Of a stretch of 64,000 bases of DNA, positions 8,894 to 17,199 are shown one piece after another. This stretch comes from Anaerolineaceae bacterium (GTDB lineage: Bacteria > Chloroflexota > Anaerolineae > Aggregatilineales > Phototrophicaceae). The position numbers and the translations under genes were made by a program. How positions within the stretch are numbered: the stretch's first letter is position 1; the number at the start of each line of letters is the position of its first letter. The notes under the pieces are model-generated. The model ran no database searches. It saw nothing but the letters and a program-made list of their open reading frames with translations, and was not told where the DNA came from. The stretch covers positions 682,001 through 746,000 of the forward strand of contig NZXX01000009.1 of assembly GCA_002702065.1 (NCBI GenBank). Reading direction: 5' to 3'.

Positions 8894-9412
8894 ATGACCG
8901 TTTCAGGGGAATTTATCAAACCGGTACTTCAAACCGCGCAGCTGCCACAGATTACCGTTGAAAATCGGGCAGCGTGGCAGGTACAGGTGGCGCAGTTGAA
9001 TGCGCTGGCCAACCGTCTGCTGGCCCGCTACAGCCTGACTCTGCTGCGCCTGTCGGTAGGGATTGTCTTTGTCTGGTTCGGCGCGCTCAAGCTGGTGCCC
9101 GGCCTCAGCCCGGCGGAACCATTGATTCGCGGCAGCATCACCTTTTTGCCGATGGACCTGTTTCTGCCGTTTCTGGCGGTATGGGAGATGGCGATTGGTT
9201 TTGGCTTCATTTCCGGCAAGTTCCAGCGCCTGACCGTGGGCCTGCTGCTGCTGCAAATGGGTGGCGCGATGTCACCGCTGCTGCTGCGGCCCGACCTGAT
9301 CTGGGCCAGTTTTCCGCTGGTATGGACGCTGGAAGGCCAGTACGTCTTTAAAGACATTATCCTGATCAGTGCCGGTCTGGTGATTGCCGCTGCGGCTGCC
9401 GCCAAAAAATAG
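8894..9412 (+). CDS. DoxX-family membrane protein
   Basis: 172 residues with an approximately 50-residue cytoplasmic N-terminal extension and then four hydrophobic segments (about 52-70, 85-105, 110-130 and 150-168). The motif LLRLSVGIVFVWFGALKLVPG at the first helix is the DoxX/SURF4-like signature, although most family members lack so long an N-terminus. GAGGAATGTC precedes the ATG. DoxX-type proteins are linked to quinone or thiosulfate redox and to oxidative stress in other bacteria; no partner enzyme is adjacent here. A strong bidirectional terminator follows. Confidence 0.8.
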   Translation: MTVSGEFIKPVLQTAQLPQITVENRAAWQVQVAQLNALANRLLARYSLTLLRLSVGIVFVWFGALKLVPGLSPAEPLIRGSITFLPMDLFLPFLAVWEMAIGFGFISGKFQRLTVGLLLLQMGGAMSPLLLRPDLIWASFPLVWTLEGQYVFKDIILISAGLVIAAAAAAKK

Positions 9413-9435
9413 CACCTGCCCACTGCATAACCCTC

Positions 9436-9469
9436 AAGGCCCCGGTAAATACAACGCCGGGGCTTTTTT
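9436..9469. terminator. Bidirectional rho-independent terminator
   Basis: AGGCCCCGG at 9437-9445 pairs with CCGGGGCTT at 9457-9465, with one G-U pair, across an 11-base loop, followed by TTTTTG on the plus strand. It lies between the convergent DoxX and GT39 genes, so it can serve both. Confidence 0.8.
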
Positions 9470-9471
9470 GT

Positions 9472-11355
9472 TTAACCCACATGCACCAGTGCGAACATCA
9501 GCACATCGCTCCAGTACACGGTTCCCGCTTCCAGTACCGGCAGGGATTGCTGCCCCTGCGGTGCATAGATACGCATGCGCAGATGATGCGGCCCGGCGGG
9601 GCTGTTCGCTGGTATGGGGATACACGGCATGAGCTGAATCGGGTCATCTGCTGCTGCCGCGTCAATATCGAGCGTGGTGGCAGCGCGGAGCGTATCGAAG
9701 CCCTGTGTCAGATAGAAGTCGATGGTATAGCCCGGCGGTAAGTCAATCTGCGTGGTCAGGCTCAGGTTGAAGCAGAAGTCGTCACCGGGGACGGCGTACA
9801 ATTCATGCCGGATACCCCCGTCATACCCCAGTTGATCACCAAAGTGGAAACTCAGGTCATCCGCCGGACCACTGTCGAAGCGATAAAACACCATATCCAT
9901 GACGCTGTCGCGGTAGCCGACATGACGCGACGCCAGCAGTTCGCGGGCGGCGTCCCATGTGCTGGCGAAGGTGCTCGGCATCACCAGCCAGACGGACTCC
10001 GCGCTGCCCATGTGCGCCACATAATTCGCCATGTCAGCCGGTTCCTGCCAGCGCCAGGCCAGGTCCAGCGAAATGCCCCGCCGGATGTCGTAAAGCCGGT
10101 CGTAGTAAGCTGCCGGGTTGTGCGCCGGGATGCTGGTAATGGCGGGTTCCAGCGGTTGGCGGGCTGCTGTCATCAGGCGGGTGGCATCGTCCCAGCGCGA
10201 TTTGGGCGGCCAGACGTAAGGATAGACGGTGATCTGCGTATAGAGCAGAATCGCTAGCAGCGCGAAACGAACCCATCGGACCGTGTTGCGTGGCAGGCGA
10301 AACCGTATCAGCGGTAAATCATCGCCCACCCAGCGCAGCCCAAAAGCCACCAGGAGCGCCCCGGCAGGCAGCACACCCAGCGCATAGCGCACCTGAAAGA
10401 CGGCTGGTATCCACAGGCTGATGAGAAGCAGACCCAGCGGCGTCAGCACCAGCCAGAGCGCCAGCAGCAGCAGGGCATCCCCATGCTGCCGGAGGCGGGT
10501 CAGGGCGCTGCCGAGCGCAAATGGAATGAGATACAGGCCCCAGTAGCCGCCGGTAAAAAAGAAGATCAACGCCGCCATGCCAACCGAGAGATCGGTAAAG
10601 GGCGGGGCCGCCGGGCCGCCGTGCGTGTTTAACTGCCACCACAGCGACGGAATCCAGGGGGCGAACAGCACCAGCGCCACGCCACCGGGCAAGCTGATTC
10701 GCCACGATTGGCGGGGTCGCGTCAGCAGCAGATGCAGGGCATGGCCGATGAAGATAAGGCCGCCCGCGTAGTGGACGTAGGGCAGCGCCGCCAGCAGCGC
10801 ACTATACAGAAGCGTGCGCAGCAAGGACGGGTGACTGCGCCAGCGTTCGTAAGCCAGTGTCGCCAGCACCGCCAGCGCCAGCAGCAGCGTATACATGCGG
10901 GCTTCGCGGGTGTAGTACACAAAGATACTGGCGGTCCCCAGCACTGCCGCTGCGATGAGCGCGGTTGGCCGGTCAAACAGCCGCCTGCCGAGCGTATAGG
11001 TCCCGGCCAGACCGATCAGGCCCAGCAAGACGGATGGCAGCCGGGCGGCATAAACCGATTCGCCAGCCAGCAAGGTCCAGCCATCGAACAGGATGAAATA
11101 CAGCGGCGGGTGAACATCGGCCCGCGCGCGTTCGATGGCGCTGCGCACGCTGTCGAACACAAAACGAGCCGCGCCCGGTAGCGTATCGGGCAAACGGCTA
11201 TCATCACGGACGACGAACAGCGTATAGCCTTCGTCGAACCACAGGCTGTCGCGCTGGATCTCGGCGGTGGCCAGGGCGAAAACGGCCAGCAAAATCAGCG
11301 CGGCAGCGAGAATCGAGTCTAGACGTGGGCGGTACGGGGTTTGCGGTAGAGCCAC
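9472..11355 (-). CDS. Glycosyltransferase family 39-type membrane protein
   Basis: 627 residues with about ten to twelve membrane helices in the first 400 residues and a C-terminal soluble beta-rich domain. The first extracytoplasmic loop has DSLWFDEGYTL near 36-46, the acidic D-E motif typical of GT39/PMT and ArnT-like GT-C enzymes, followed by HPPLYF near 82-87. These transfer sugars from polyprenyl-phosphate donors to proteins, lipids or polysaccharides outside the membrane. The start is GTG at 11355 and lies inside the upstream coiled-coil gene, a 37-base overlap, suggesting translational coupling. A shorter start is possible. Acceptor unknown. Confidence 0.85.
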   Translation of the reverse strand: MALPQTPYRPRLDSILAAALILLAVFALATAEIQRDSLWFDEGYTLFVVRDDSRLPDTLPGAARFVFDSVRSAIERARADVHPPLYFILFDGWTLLAGESVYAARLPSVLLGLIGLAGTYTLGRRLFDRPTALIAAAVLGTASIFVYYTREARMYTLLLALAVLATLAYERWRSHPSLLRTLLYSALLAALPYVHYAGGLIFIGHALHLLLTRPRQSWRISLPGGVALVLFAPWIPSLWWQLNTHGGPAAPPFTDLSVGMAALIFFFTGGYWGLYLIPFALGSALTRLRQHGDALLLLALWLVLTPLGLLLISLWIPAVFQVRYALGVLPAGALLVAFGLRWVGDDLPLIRFRLPRNTVRWVRFALLAILLYTQITVYPYVWPPKSRWDDATRLMTAARQPLEPAITSIPAHNPAAYYDRLYDIRRGISLDLAWRWQEPADMANYVAHMGSAESVWLVMPSTFASTWDAARELLASRHVGYRDSVMDMVFYRFDSGPADDLSFHFGDQLGYDGGIRHELYAVPGDDFCFNLSLTTQIDLPPGYTIDFYLTQGFDTLRAATTLDIDAAAADDPIQLMPCIPIPANSPAGPHHLRMRIYAPQGQQSLPVLEAGTVYWSDVLMFALVHVG

Positions 11356-11918
11356 CAGTAATCTTTCTCTGGGTAGGCTGGTTCAAGTTGCGGGTCCCAC
11401 AAAAAAGCGGTGCGTTCGTTGGCGAGCACCCGCAGCTGCGCATCGACTGCCGCCACTTTCTGGTCGAGTTCGGCACTGAGGATACGCATATCTTTCATCG
11501 CGCCGAGCACATCCTGCACCACCGTCCGCCGGAACTGCTCTGGCTGGTAGATGTTGATGGCTTCGCGGTTCTGGTTGACATCGGCAAAATACTGGCGGAT
11601 GGAATCGAGGCGGGACTTGGCTTCGCGCAGCAGTTTCTTTTCGTAGTGGGCGCGCCATTCGTCCCGAATCTGAGCGTGCCGGTGGTTGATCGACCCCAGT
11701 TTTTCGCGCTGCTGCTGGTTGAGTTGTGCTTCCAGGATGTGCAGCCGCCGCAGCCGCATCAGCAGGACCCCGACGGTCATGGTCGGCTGGTTGCCAAATG
11801 CCAGAAAACCGCCGCCGACACTGGTATAGAGTTCGCTGCCTTTCAGATACGTCTCCAGGCCGTCGACCATTGTTTCCGCTTCGGAAAGGTCCTGATCAAT
11901 TGAATAATTTTGAGTCAT
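11319..11918 (-). CDS. Hypothetical coiled-coil protein
   Basis: 199 residues, soluble, highly charged and largely helical. Residues 55-120 (LLMRLRRLHILEAQLNQQQ onward) and 120-175 have heptad-like patterns expected of coiled coils. A glycine-rich turn G-G-G-F-L-A-F-G-N is near 36-44. The C-terminus is rich in aromatic residues (DYWWLYRKPRT). No known domain is recognised. It overlaps the start of the GT39 gene by 37 bases, so the two are likely co-translated. A scaffold role for the envelope enzyme is speculation. Confidence 0.75.
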   Translation of the reverse strand: MTQNYSIDQDLSEAETMVDGLETYLKGSELYTSVGGGFLAFGNQPTMTVGVLLMRLRRLHILEAQLNQQQREKLGSINHRHAQIRDEWRAHYEKKLLREAKSRLDSIRQYFADVNQNREAINIYQPEQFRRTVVQDVLGAMKDMRILSAELDQKVAAVDAQLRVLANERTAFLWDPQLEPAYPEKDYWWLYRKPRTAHV

Positions 11919-12008
11919 GGTTTATCCCTGTTTCTGTTTATCCCAGGTGATGTGATTGTAACAGGTTTGGGGCCAGCAGAAACCCCTCCGGTGGGGGAAA
12001 CTTGCTTG

Positions 12009-12038
12009 TTGACTTCAGAATAATTTCCATGCTATTGT
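12009..12038 (+). promoter_or_regulatory. Sigma70-type promoter with extended -10
   Basis: TTGACT at 12009-12014, an 18-base spacer, and TGCTATTGT at 12030-12038, which is an extended -10. Predicted transcription start is near 12045, almost exactly at an ATG (12046). Confidence 0.55.
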
Positions 12039-12045
12039 ACGCCTG

Positions 12046-12174
12046 ATGCACACATGGGAGGTGCTCACCTATGACAATCGCTTCGAACAATCCTCAATAG
12101 TGACCGTTTTGGGCCAGCCGCGCGGTTTTGCTGCTGGTGATCTTCCTCTGGTCTCTGTAAAAGAAGGCGATTGA
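12046..12174 (+). CDS. Possible small ORF, 42 aa, leaderless
   Basis: ATG at 12046 opens a 42-codon frame (MHTWEVLTYDNRFEQ...) ending TGA at 12172-12174. It has no ribosome site, but starts where the promoter at 12009-12038 predicts the transcript 5' end, as expected of a leaderless message. An alternative reading is a nine-residue leader peptide at 12071-12100 with a GGGAGG site. Either could be chance. Confidence 0.25.
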   Translation: MHTWEVLTYDNRFEQSSIVTVLGQPRGFAAGDLPLVSVKEGD

Positions 12175-12229
12175 CCGCGAGTCAGTCCTCTGGCTGCGGC
12201 ATTCCCAAGTGCATAAAGGACACTCAGAT

Positions 12230-13498
12230 TTGTCTGCTAACAATCAAACGCCCGGCGTGCGTGCCGGGTTGGATGCCTATCGCATCTACTTGCTGTTGCG
12301 GGGTGGGGTCGCGCTGTTGTTTGCGCTGGTCTTCACCGTCAATATGATCTATTTCGTCACGGACCTGCAACTGGACCCACTGCAACTGGTGCTGGTCGGA
12401 ACCGTGATGGAAGCGACGATCTTTCTCTTTGAAGTGCCGACCGGGGTCGTGGCCGATGTCTACAGCCGCCGCCTGTCAGTGATCATCGGCATTCTGCTGC
12501 TGGGCCTGTCGTTTATCATCCTGGGTGGCATCCCGACTTATGCTGCTGTCCTGTTCGCCCAGGTGGTGTGGGGCATCGGCTACACCTTCACCAGCGGGGC
12601 GACCGAAGCCTGGATCGCGGATGAGATCGGCGAGGCACGGGCCGGGGCTGCGTTCCTGCGGGGTTCCCAGGCGGGCACGGTGGGGGGCATCATCGGCACC
12701 CTGCTGGCAATTGGGCTGGGGGCGGTGTTCAGCCTGCAAGTGCCGATACTGCTGGGCGGCGCCCTGCTGATGGCGCTGGGTATGGTGCTGATCGTTATCA
12801 TGCCGGAAACGCGTTTTCAGCGTGCCAGCGAAGATGAGCGGCGCTCGTGGACGGCCATGTTCGATACGCTGCGGGCTGGTGTGCAGCTGGTGCGGCTCAA
12901 GCCCGTGCTGCTGGGCATCCTGATGATCGGCGTGATCTACGGCATCGCCAGCGAAGGCTATGATCGTCTGTGGCACAAGCACATAATCGAGACGATCACG
13001 CTGCCTGGCCCGCTGGACCCGGTGGTGTGGTTTGGAGGGCTGGGCATGATCGGCATGGTCATCAGTCTGCTGGCAAAAGAAATCGTGCACCGGCGGGTCG
13101 ACTTTAACAGCCCGGTCGAAGTGGCGCGGGCCGCGATGATCCTGAACCTGATGATTGCCGGGGGCGTGCTGCTGCTGGCTTCAACAACCAGCCTGCCGGT
13201 TGCTATCCTGGCGGTGCTGATCATTGGCCCGCTGCGCTCGACCAGTGATCCCGTGTTCACTGCCTGGATCAACCAGAGCCTGGACCCGAAAGTGCGGGCG
13301 ACCGTGCTCTCGATGAGCGGTCAGTTCGACGCGCTGGGTCAGGTCGTGGGTGGCCCGGCGGTAGGGCTGGTGGGTAATCTGGCATCGGTGCGGGCGGCGC
13401 TCACCATCAGCGCCCTGATCTGGGCGGCGGCGACTCCGCTGTACCGGCGTTCGATGCGACGGTCAGTGGCCATCAGCGAAGTGCCTGCTGCACCCTAA
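12230..13498 (+). CDS. Major facilitator superfamily transporter
   Basis: About 422 residues with twelve predicted membrane helices. The loop 2-3 motif EVPTGVVADVYSRRLSV is the MFS motif A region (G-x-x-x-D-x-x-x-R-R). I prefer the TTG start at 12230, because AAAGGA lies nine bases upstream; the GTG at 12209 has no ribosome site. The central loop is short and charged. MFS proteins of this type export drugs or take up small solutes by proton antiport or symport; the substrate is unknown. An approximately 190-base leader precedes it. A GC-rich hairpin follows the stop. Confidence 0.88.
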   Translation: MSANNQTPGVRAGLDAYRIYLLLRGGVALLFALVFTVNMIYFVTDLQLDPLQLVLVGTVMEATIFLFEVPTGVVADVYSRRLSVIIGILLLGLSFIILGGIPTYAAVLFAQVVWGIGYTFTSGATEAWIADEIGEARAGAAFLRGSQAGTVGGIIGTLLAIGLGAVFSLQVPILLGGALLMALGMVLIVIMPETRFQRASEDERRSWTAMFDTLRAGVQLVRLKPVLLGILMIGVIYGIASEGYDRLWHKHIIETITLPGPLDPVVWFGGLGMIGMVISLLAKEIVHRRVDFNSPVEVARAAMILNLMIAGGVLLLASTTSLPVAILAVLIIGPLRSTSDPVFTAWINQSLDPKVRATVLSMSGQFDALGQVVGGPAVGLVGNLASVRAALTISALIWAAATPLYRRSMRRSVAISEVPAAP

Positions 13499-13509
13499 CA
13501 TGATGTGCG

Positions 13510-13540
13510 CGGGGCAGGGAAGAACGATGTCTCTGCCCCG
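13510..13540. terminator. GC-rich hairpin, possible terminator
   Basis: CGGGGCAG at 13510-13517 pairs with CTGCCCCG at 13533-13540 across 15 bases, 12 bases after the MFS stop. There is no T-tract, so it is a weak terminator or an mRNA-stabilising hairpin. Confidence 0.35.
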
Positions 13541-13731
13541 TCGTGACCCCCTGCGACCGCTTCTTTTGCGCTTCTTGCCGGCGAATTGTCCCGATGGGAA
13601 CGGTAAGATACAATTTTGTCATACATAGCTGAGTGAGCCGGTATGGTTGGAAGATACTCTGAACATCGGGCGTAAGGCTGCTTGGTTGGAAAGTATCTTA
13701 TTTCGTTGTATTGGGGAAGAAGGGAAGAAAG

Positions 13732-14178
13732 ATGCTCAAGGAGTTTCGTGAGTTTGCGATGCGGGGCAATGTCGTTGACCTTGCCGTCGGTCTCATCATC
13801 GGTGCTGCCTTTGGGGCAATCGTCACATCCCTCGTCGATGATATCATCATGCCACCCATCGGGATGCTGCTGAACGGCGTTGACTTCACTGACCTGTTTA
13901 TCGACCTTTCTGGTCAGGGGTATGCGTCGCTGGCGCTGGCCCAGGAAGCGGGCGCACCAACCATCAACTATGGCCTGTTCGTCAACGCCGTAATCAAATT
14001 CATCGTGATCGCCTTCGCTGTGTTCCTGCTTGTGCGTGCCATGAACCGCCTGACACGTAAAGAGGAAATCAAGGAAGAACAAGCGCCGCCCGCGCCAGAC
14101 CCCGTTCTGGAATCACAGCAGCGGCTGACGGAAGCGATCGAACGTTTGAACACCAATCTCGAAAAACGTGGGGCCTGA
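13732..14178 (+). CDS. mscL: Large-conductance mechanosensitive channel
   Basis: 148 residues from the ATG at 13732, preceded by GGAAGAAAG; an in-frame TTG at 13711 would add seven Lys/Gly-rich residues. The N-terminus MLKEFREFAMRGNVVDLAVG and TM1 GAAFGAIVTSLVDDIIMPPIG are unmistakable MscL. TM2 is near 85-105 (NAVIKFIVIAFAVFLLV). The cytoplasmic C-terminal helix (LTEAIERLN) is preceded by a Pro-rich linker. MscL is a homopentamer that opens under membrane tension to release solutes during hypo-osmotic shock. The window also has an MscS homologue (60571). Confidence 0.95.
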   Translation: MLKEFREFAMRGNVVDLAVGLIIGAAFGAIVTSLVDDIIMPPIGMLLNGVDFTDLFIDLSGQGYASLALAQEAGAPTINYGLFVNAVIKFIVIAFAVFLLVRAMNRLTRKEEIKEEQAPPAPDPVLESQQRLTEAIERLNTNLEKRGA

Positions 14179-14189
14179 GTGATTTCATG

Positions 14190-14220
14190 CAGGGGCACTT
14201 ATCGCACGTGCCCCTGTTGT
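14190..14220. terminator. Bidirectional terminator between mscL and glutaredoxin genes
   Basis: CAGGGGCAC at 14190-14198 and GTGCCCCTG at 14208-14216 form a perfect 9-bp stem with a 9-base loop, followed by TTGTTT. The two genes converge on it. Confidence 0.7.
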
Positions 14221-14541
14221 TTACCAGCCATGCTTGCGCAGCCACGCCAGGAGTTCGTCGCTGCTGGGTTCGGTAATCATGGCGCCGCGGTCGATGCCGC
14301 GCGGGCTGGCACCTGCCGGCAGCGGTACGGGTTCCTCGATTGGCAAGCCGTTGCCATTGGCCGATACGACGAGCGTCGGCACGGATAAAAAGCCGGTCCA
14401 TGTCAACAATTGTTCTCGCGCCTGGGTGTCCTTGTCGATAAATATCTCTCGATAAGGCACATTCTCCTGCTGCAAAATGCGCTTTGCCAGCGTCACATAA
14501 GGGCAGCCATAGGTGCGGGTATACATCACCAGTTCGTTCAC
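14221..14541 (-). CDS. Glutaredoxin-family protein, single active-site Cys
   Basis: 106 residues starting at GTG 14541, with an AGAGAG ribosome site upstream. The frame is open further back into the amidase gene, but that part is a shadow. The thioredoxin fold is evident: YTRTYGCPYVTLAKR holds the active site with Cys13 followed by P-Y-V, so the second Cys of CPYC is replaced by Val. The cis-Pro motif SVPTLVV follows at about 49-55. A C-terminal helix contains SSDELLAWLRKHGW. Monothiol glutaredoxins reduce glutathione-type mixed disulfides or handle iron-sulfur clusters. The gene starts 43 bases after the amidase gene stop, probably one operon. Confidence 0.85.
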   Translation of the reverse strand: MNELVMYTRTYGCPYVTLAKRILQQENVPYREIFIDKDTQAREQLLTWTGFLSVPTLVVSANGNGLPIEEPVPLPAGASPRGIDRGAMITEPSSDELLAWLRKHGW

Positions 14542-14584
14542 AATACAATCTCTCTTCTGCGGGTGTCGTGCATAGTCATCAACA

Positions 14585-15634
14585 TTATGGTGCGGCTTCT
14601 GTGGCTTCCAGCGGTGGTGCCTGACCGGGTTGCAGGAAGCACAGCACCCCATTTGCGACTCCTTCGGCGGCGACTTCCGGCGTCTGCGTGAGCAGGTTGC
14701 GGTCGGCCAGCATGAAGCCCAGTTCAATAATCACTGCCGGGGTCAGCGGGTGAATTTCGCGGAATGTGTGATAGTTGGTCATGTCTTCCGTCAGGCCGGA
14801 ATGCCGTGTCAGGCCGGTAGCCTGCTGGTAATACTGCGCCAGACAATCGACCAGCACGTCATCATCGCCGCGCGCGGTCACACGGGCCGCAGCGGCGGCC
14901 ACCAGATAACCGGAAACCACCTCGCCGAAGTCCTGGCAGGTATTGGCGTGGATGGATACCAGCGCGGCTGCCTGATAATTCTCCAGACGGGGGTCAAATT
15001 CGTCCAGCAAATCCACCGAGAAACCCTGCCCGCGCAGCTCGCGCACCACAAGCTGGGCCACATTGAAGTTAATATCGGCTTCGGTCAGGCCGTCCGGGCA
15101 AACCGCACCGGGGTCCAGCTCTGGCCCGCGATGACCGGAAACCACCCCGATTTTGCGCAGCCAGTTGGGTGTGGGCTGGGTTGTGGGCAGGATGGGCGCT
15201 TCTCTGGGGGACTGCACTTGCCCCAGTTCGCTGCGCACCTCAGCGGAAATAAACTGCATCGGTGTCCACCAGACAAAGATCGTCGCCATCAGCCCGGCGG
15301 CGACCGCTACCACGATGAAGGAGCGCAGCAGCCCGCCGATAACACCAACCGTATGCCGGCGACGTCTGGCCCGGCGGCGCTTGACTCGCTGAATCCGCTG
15401 GGTTTCCAGCGCGGCAGCATGTTTGCGGCGCAGTTCTTCCGGCGTTTCAGCCGCCAGTACGGGCACAGCCGGTGGTTCCGGGGGGGCTTCCTCCTGGGGC
15501 GCTGGTGGCGGTTCAGGCTCTGGCGCGGCACGCCGGGCCGCCTGGCGCATCATTTCCATAAACGTGACCGACGCCGGGACGTTGGCTTCTTCGTCTTCGT
15601 TGTCCGGCGGCAGGGGACGCTGGTCTTCAGGCAT
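14585..15634 (-). CDS. Membrane-anchored N-acetylmuramoyl-L-alanine amidase (Amidase_3)
   Basis: 349 residues. The N-terminal 95 are a Pro/Glu-rich and then Arg-rich cytoplasmic region (KRRRARRRRHTVG), with one membrane helix at about 99-121. The extracytoplasmic zinc amidase domain spans about 160-335. Expected zinc ligands are His168 (VVSGHRG), Glu185 (LTEADINF) and His229 (SIHAN), and the catalytic Glu is 304 (VIIELGFM). It cleaves the amide between MurNAc and L-Ala in peptidoglycan. Its presence argues for a peptidoglycan wall in this lineage. It lies upstream of glutaredoxin on the same strand. Confidence 0.9.
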   Translation of the reverse strand: MPEDQRPLPPDNEDEEANVPASVTFMEMMRQAARRAAPEPEPPPAPQEEAPPEPPAVPVLAAETPEELRRKHAAALETQRIQRVKRRRARRRRHTVGVIGGLLRSFIVVAVAAGLMATIFVWWTPMQFISAEVRSELGQVQSPREAPILPTTQPTPNWLRKIGVVSGHRGPELDPGAVCPDGLTEADINFNVAQLVVRELRGQGFSVDLLDEFDPRLENYQAAALVSIHANTCQDFGEVVSGYLVAAAAARVTARGDDDVLVDCLAQYYQQATGLTRHSGLTEDMTNYHTFREIHPLTPAVIIELGFMLADRNLLTQTPEVAAEGVANGVLCFLQPGQAPPLEATEAAP

Positions 15635-15714
15635 AAAACCGATGATCTCGTTGATTGGGTGTGCGCCTACATTTTAGGGCATCTGTGCGGTCATGACAAT
15701 GAATTCGTTGGCTG

Positions 15715-16566
15715 CTATACCTGTGCTGCCTGACCAATCAGCGTGTGCATCTGGTCAACCGCCTGGGCTGTCGGGTGATGGGTGGCGCGGAATGGCTGCC
15801 CGAAACGGACGACCACATCCGTATCGCGGTAGCGCGGCAGCATCACCTGAAGCGTCGCTGCGACCCATTCCCGCTGTTTGGCGGTGCGGTATACCCGCGC
15901 GAGGGGGTGCCGTAGGGCACGGGGCGAGATGACCCCACTGACCGCAACAGGCAGAATCGTTAAATAGGGGACGAGGCGGGCCAAAATATCGACGCTGTCG
16001 GACCAGTGTGCAAGCGAAGCGGCAGCATCCCGGTGCAGGGCTGGGTCCGGCTCGATGTGCCCACCGGGATAATTGAGCAGCACCCCGCCATTTTTCAGAT
16101 GAGCTGCGGCGGTCCGCACGACAGGCAGGCGGCGTTGGGGGTCATCCGGCACGATGATGAGATAGGGCAGGATATTGGGCAGCAGGCGCAGCACCGGGCG
16201 TTCGGCGGCGATAATGCGCAGATCAGGGCGCTGTACCTGCGCGAACACGGCCATTGCATCGACCATACCGGGGTGATTGCTGACGATCAGCAGCGGGCCG
16301 GACTGTGGGGGTGGGCTGCCCACCACACGCACGGAATTCGTGAACTGCTCCAGCAGCCAGACGGAGCTGGATGCCAGACCATCGCGCCCGACCAGATGGT
16401 CATAATGAAAGACCGTTTCCGTCACACGCCGGGCGGGACCCTCGAACACGCGCCGCAGCAGATTGTGCAGCGGGTCCATCTGGAACGCCTTGCTCATGTC
16501 CAGTGCATTTTGCATCACGGCTGCACGGAAACGCGGGTCAGCTTCGCGCAGCGGATAATCAGCCAT
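15715..16566 (-). CDS. PlsC-like lysophospholipid acyltransferase
   Basis: 283 residues starting at MADYPLREAD (ATG 16566), with AAGGGG upstream; a TTG six codons earlier is less likely. The acyltransferase H-x4-D motif is NHPGMVDA, with His98 and Asp103. A downstream Y-P-G-G-H-I-E-P-D motif replaces the common F-P-E-G-T-R block, as in divergent PlsC relatives. The rest is mostly soluble with one hydrophobic stretch around 180-195. It probably acylates a glycerolipid or related acceptor at the membrane. A second, shorter PlsC relative occurs at 24439-25047. Confidence 0.8.
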   Translation of the reverse strand: MADYPLREADPRFRAAVMQNALDMSKAFQMDPLHNLLRRVFEGPARRVTETVFHYDHLVGRDGLASSSVWLLEQFTNSVRVVGSPPPQSGPLLIVSNHPGMVDAMAVFAQVQRPDLRIIAAERPVLRLLPNILPYLIIVPDDPQRRLPVVRTAAAHLKNGGVLLNYPGGHIEPDPALHRDAAASLAHWSDSVDILARLVPYLTILPVAVSGVISPRALRHPLARVYRTAKQREWVAATLQVMLPRYRDTDVVVRFGQPFRATHHPTAQAVDQMHTLIGQAAQV

Positions 16567-16659
16567 AGGTGGATGCCCCTTCAAGCCCCTGTGTTGGACT
16601 CTACAAATAGCACGGGATGTTAAATGCTGATAGAGTGTGCCTTTAATAACCGATAATGG

Positions 16660-17199
16660 CTATAGGTCTGGTGGACCAGGGTGCCAGCCGGTTTGCTGCG
16701 ACCAGGCATTGGCCCGGACCATGATCTGCCAGATGAGGGGACCTTTGGCTTCAGTATAGGCTTCGCGGTTATCCCCATGCTGTCTGGCCAATTGATATTT
16801 CAACGTCGCGTACAGGGCGACGTCGTCGGGGTGCTGGCGCATGTAATCGCGGAACAGTAGCGCAAACTGCTCTGACCAACTGCCCGCCCGCCGCACGTGG
16901 ATATGGACTCTGGGCGTGCCGGGTGCTTCACGAAAGTAACGCTTGGTCAGGTCCGGGTTATCGGCTCGCCAGACATAACCCAGGCTCTGAATCGGCAGGC
17001 GAATAGGGGCGAATGGCTCGAACGCAGCGACCGAAATCTGAATGTCGATGATCGGCTTGGCGTCGGCCCCTGGGATAGCGGTTGAGCCGACATGGTCGAT
17101 GCGCAGCGCCAGCGGGCCCAGCGCCGCCCGCAGTGGTTGGGCATGGCGGCTAAAATCGTCAGGCCAGTGTGGCCGGTAGGGGACGATTTCAATTTTCAT
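16660..17199 (-). CDS. GrpB family protein (nucleotidyltransferase superfamily)
   Basis: 179 residues starting at MKIEIVPYRPHWPDDF. The GrpB/UPF0157 signature is clear: Y-x-P-x-W, L-R-I-D-H-V-G-S-T-A-I-P-G, then K-P-I-I-D-I-Q-I-S. GSTA plus the D-x-Q pattern corresponds to the nucleotidyltransferase GS...D-x-D site. KRYFREAPGTPRVHIHV is also typical. The biochemical function of the family is unresolved; some are fused to CoaE. The gene start overlaps the end of the upstream membrane protein gene by 11 bases, so it is translationally coupled to it. Confidence 0.88.
   Translation of the reverse strand: MKIEIVPYRPHWPDDFSRHAQPLRAALGPLALRIDHVGSTAIPGADAKPIIDIQISVAAFEPFAPIRLPIQSLGYVWRADNPDLTKRYFREAPGTPRVHIHVRRAGSWSEQFALLFRDYMRQHPDDVALYATLKYQLARQHGDNREAYTEAKGPLIWQIMVRANAWSQQTGWHPGPPDL

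Larger units (their letters stand above)
11919..12229. other. Intergenic leader region before the MFS gene
   Basis: 311 bases between divergent genes. It holds a good promoter (12009-12038), a possible leaderless 42-codon ORF (12046-12174), and a nine-codon ORF 12071-12100 preceded by GGGAGG. An AGGTG-CT-CACCT inverted repeat at 12059-12070 lies between the two. The layout suggests a leader with regulatory content. Confidence 0.4.

Noticed and set aside
13653..13700. AAGATACT and AGTATCTT half-sites before mscL
   Set aside because: The arms are separated by more than 30 bases and the match is short, so it is likely chance.
14630..15733. 367-codon plus-strand frame opposite the amidase
   Set aside because: The amidase on the minus strand has a membrane anchor and all zinc residues; the plus frame has none.
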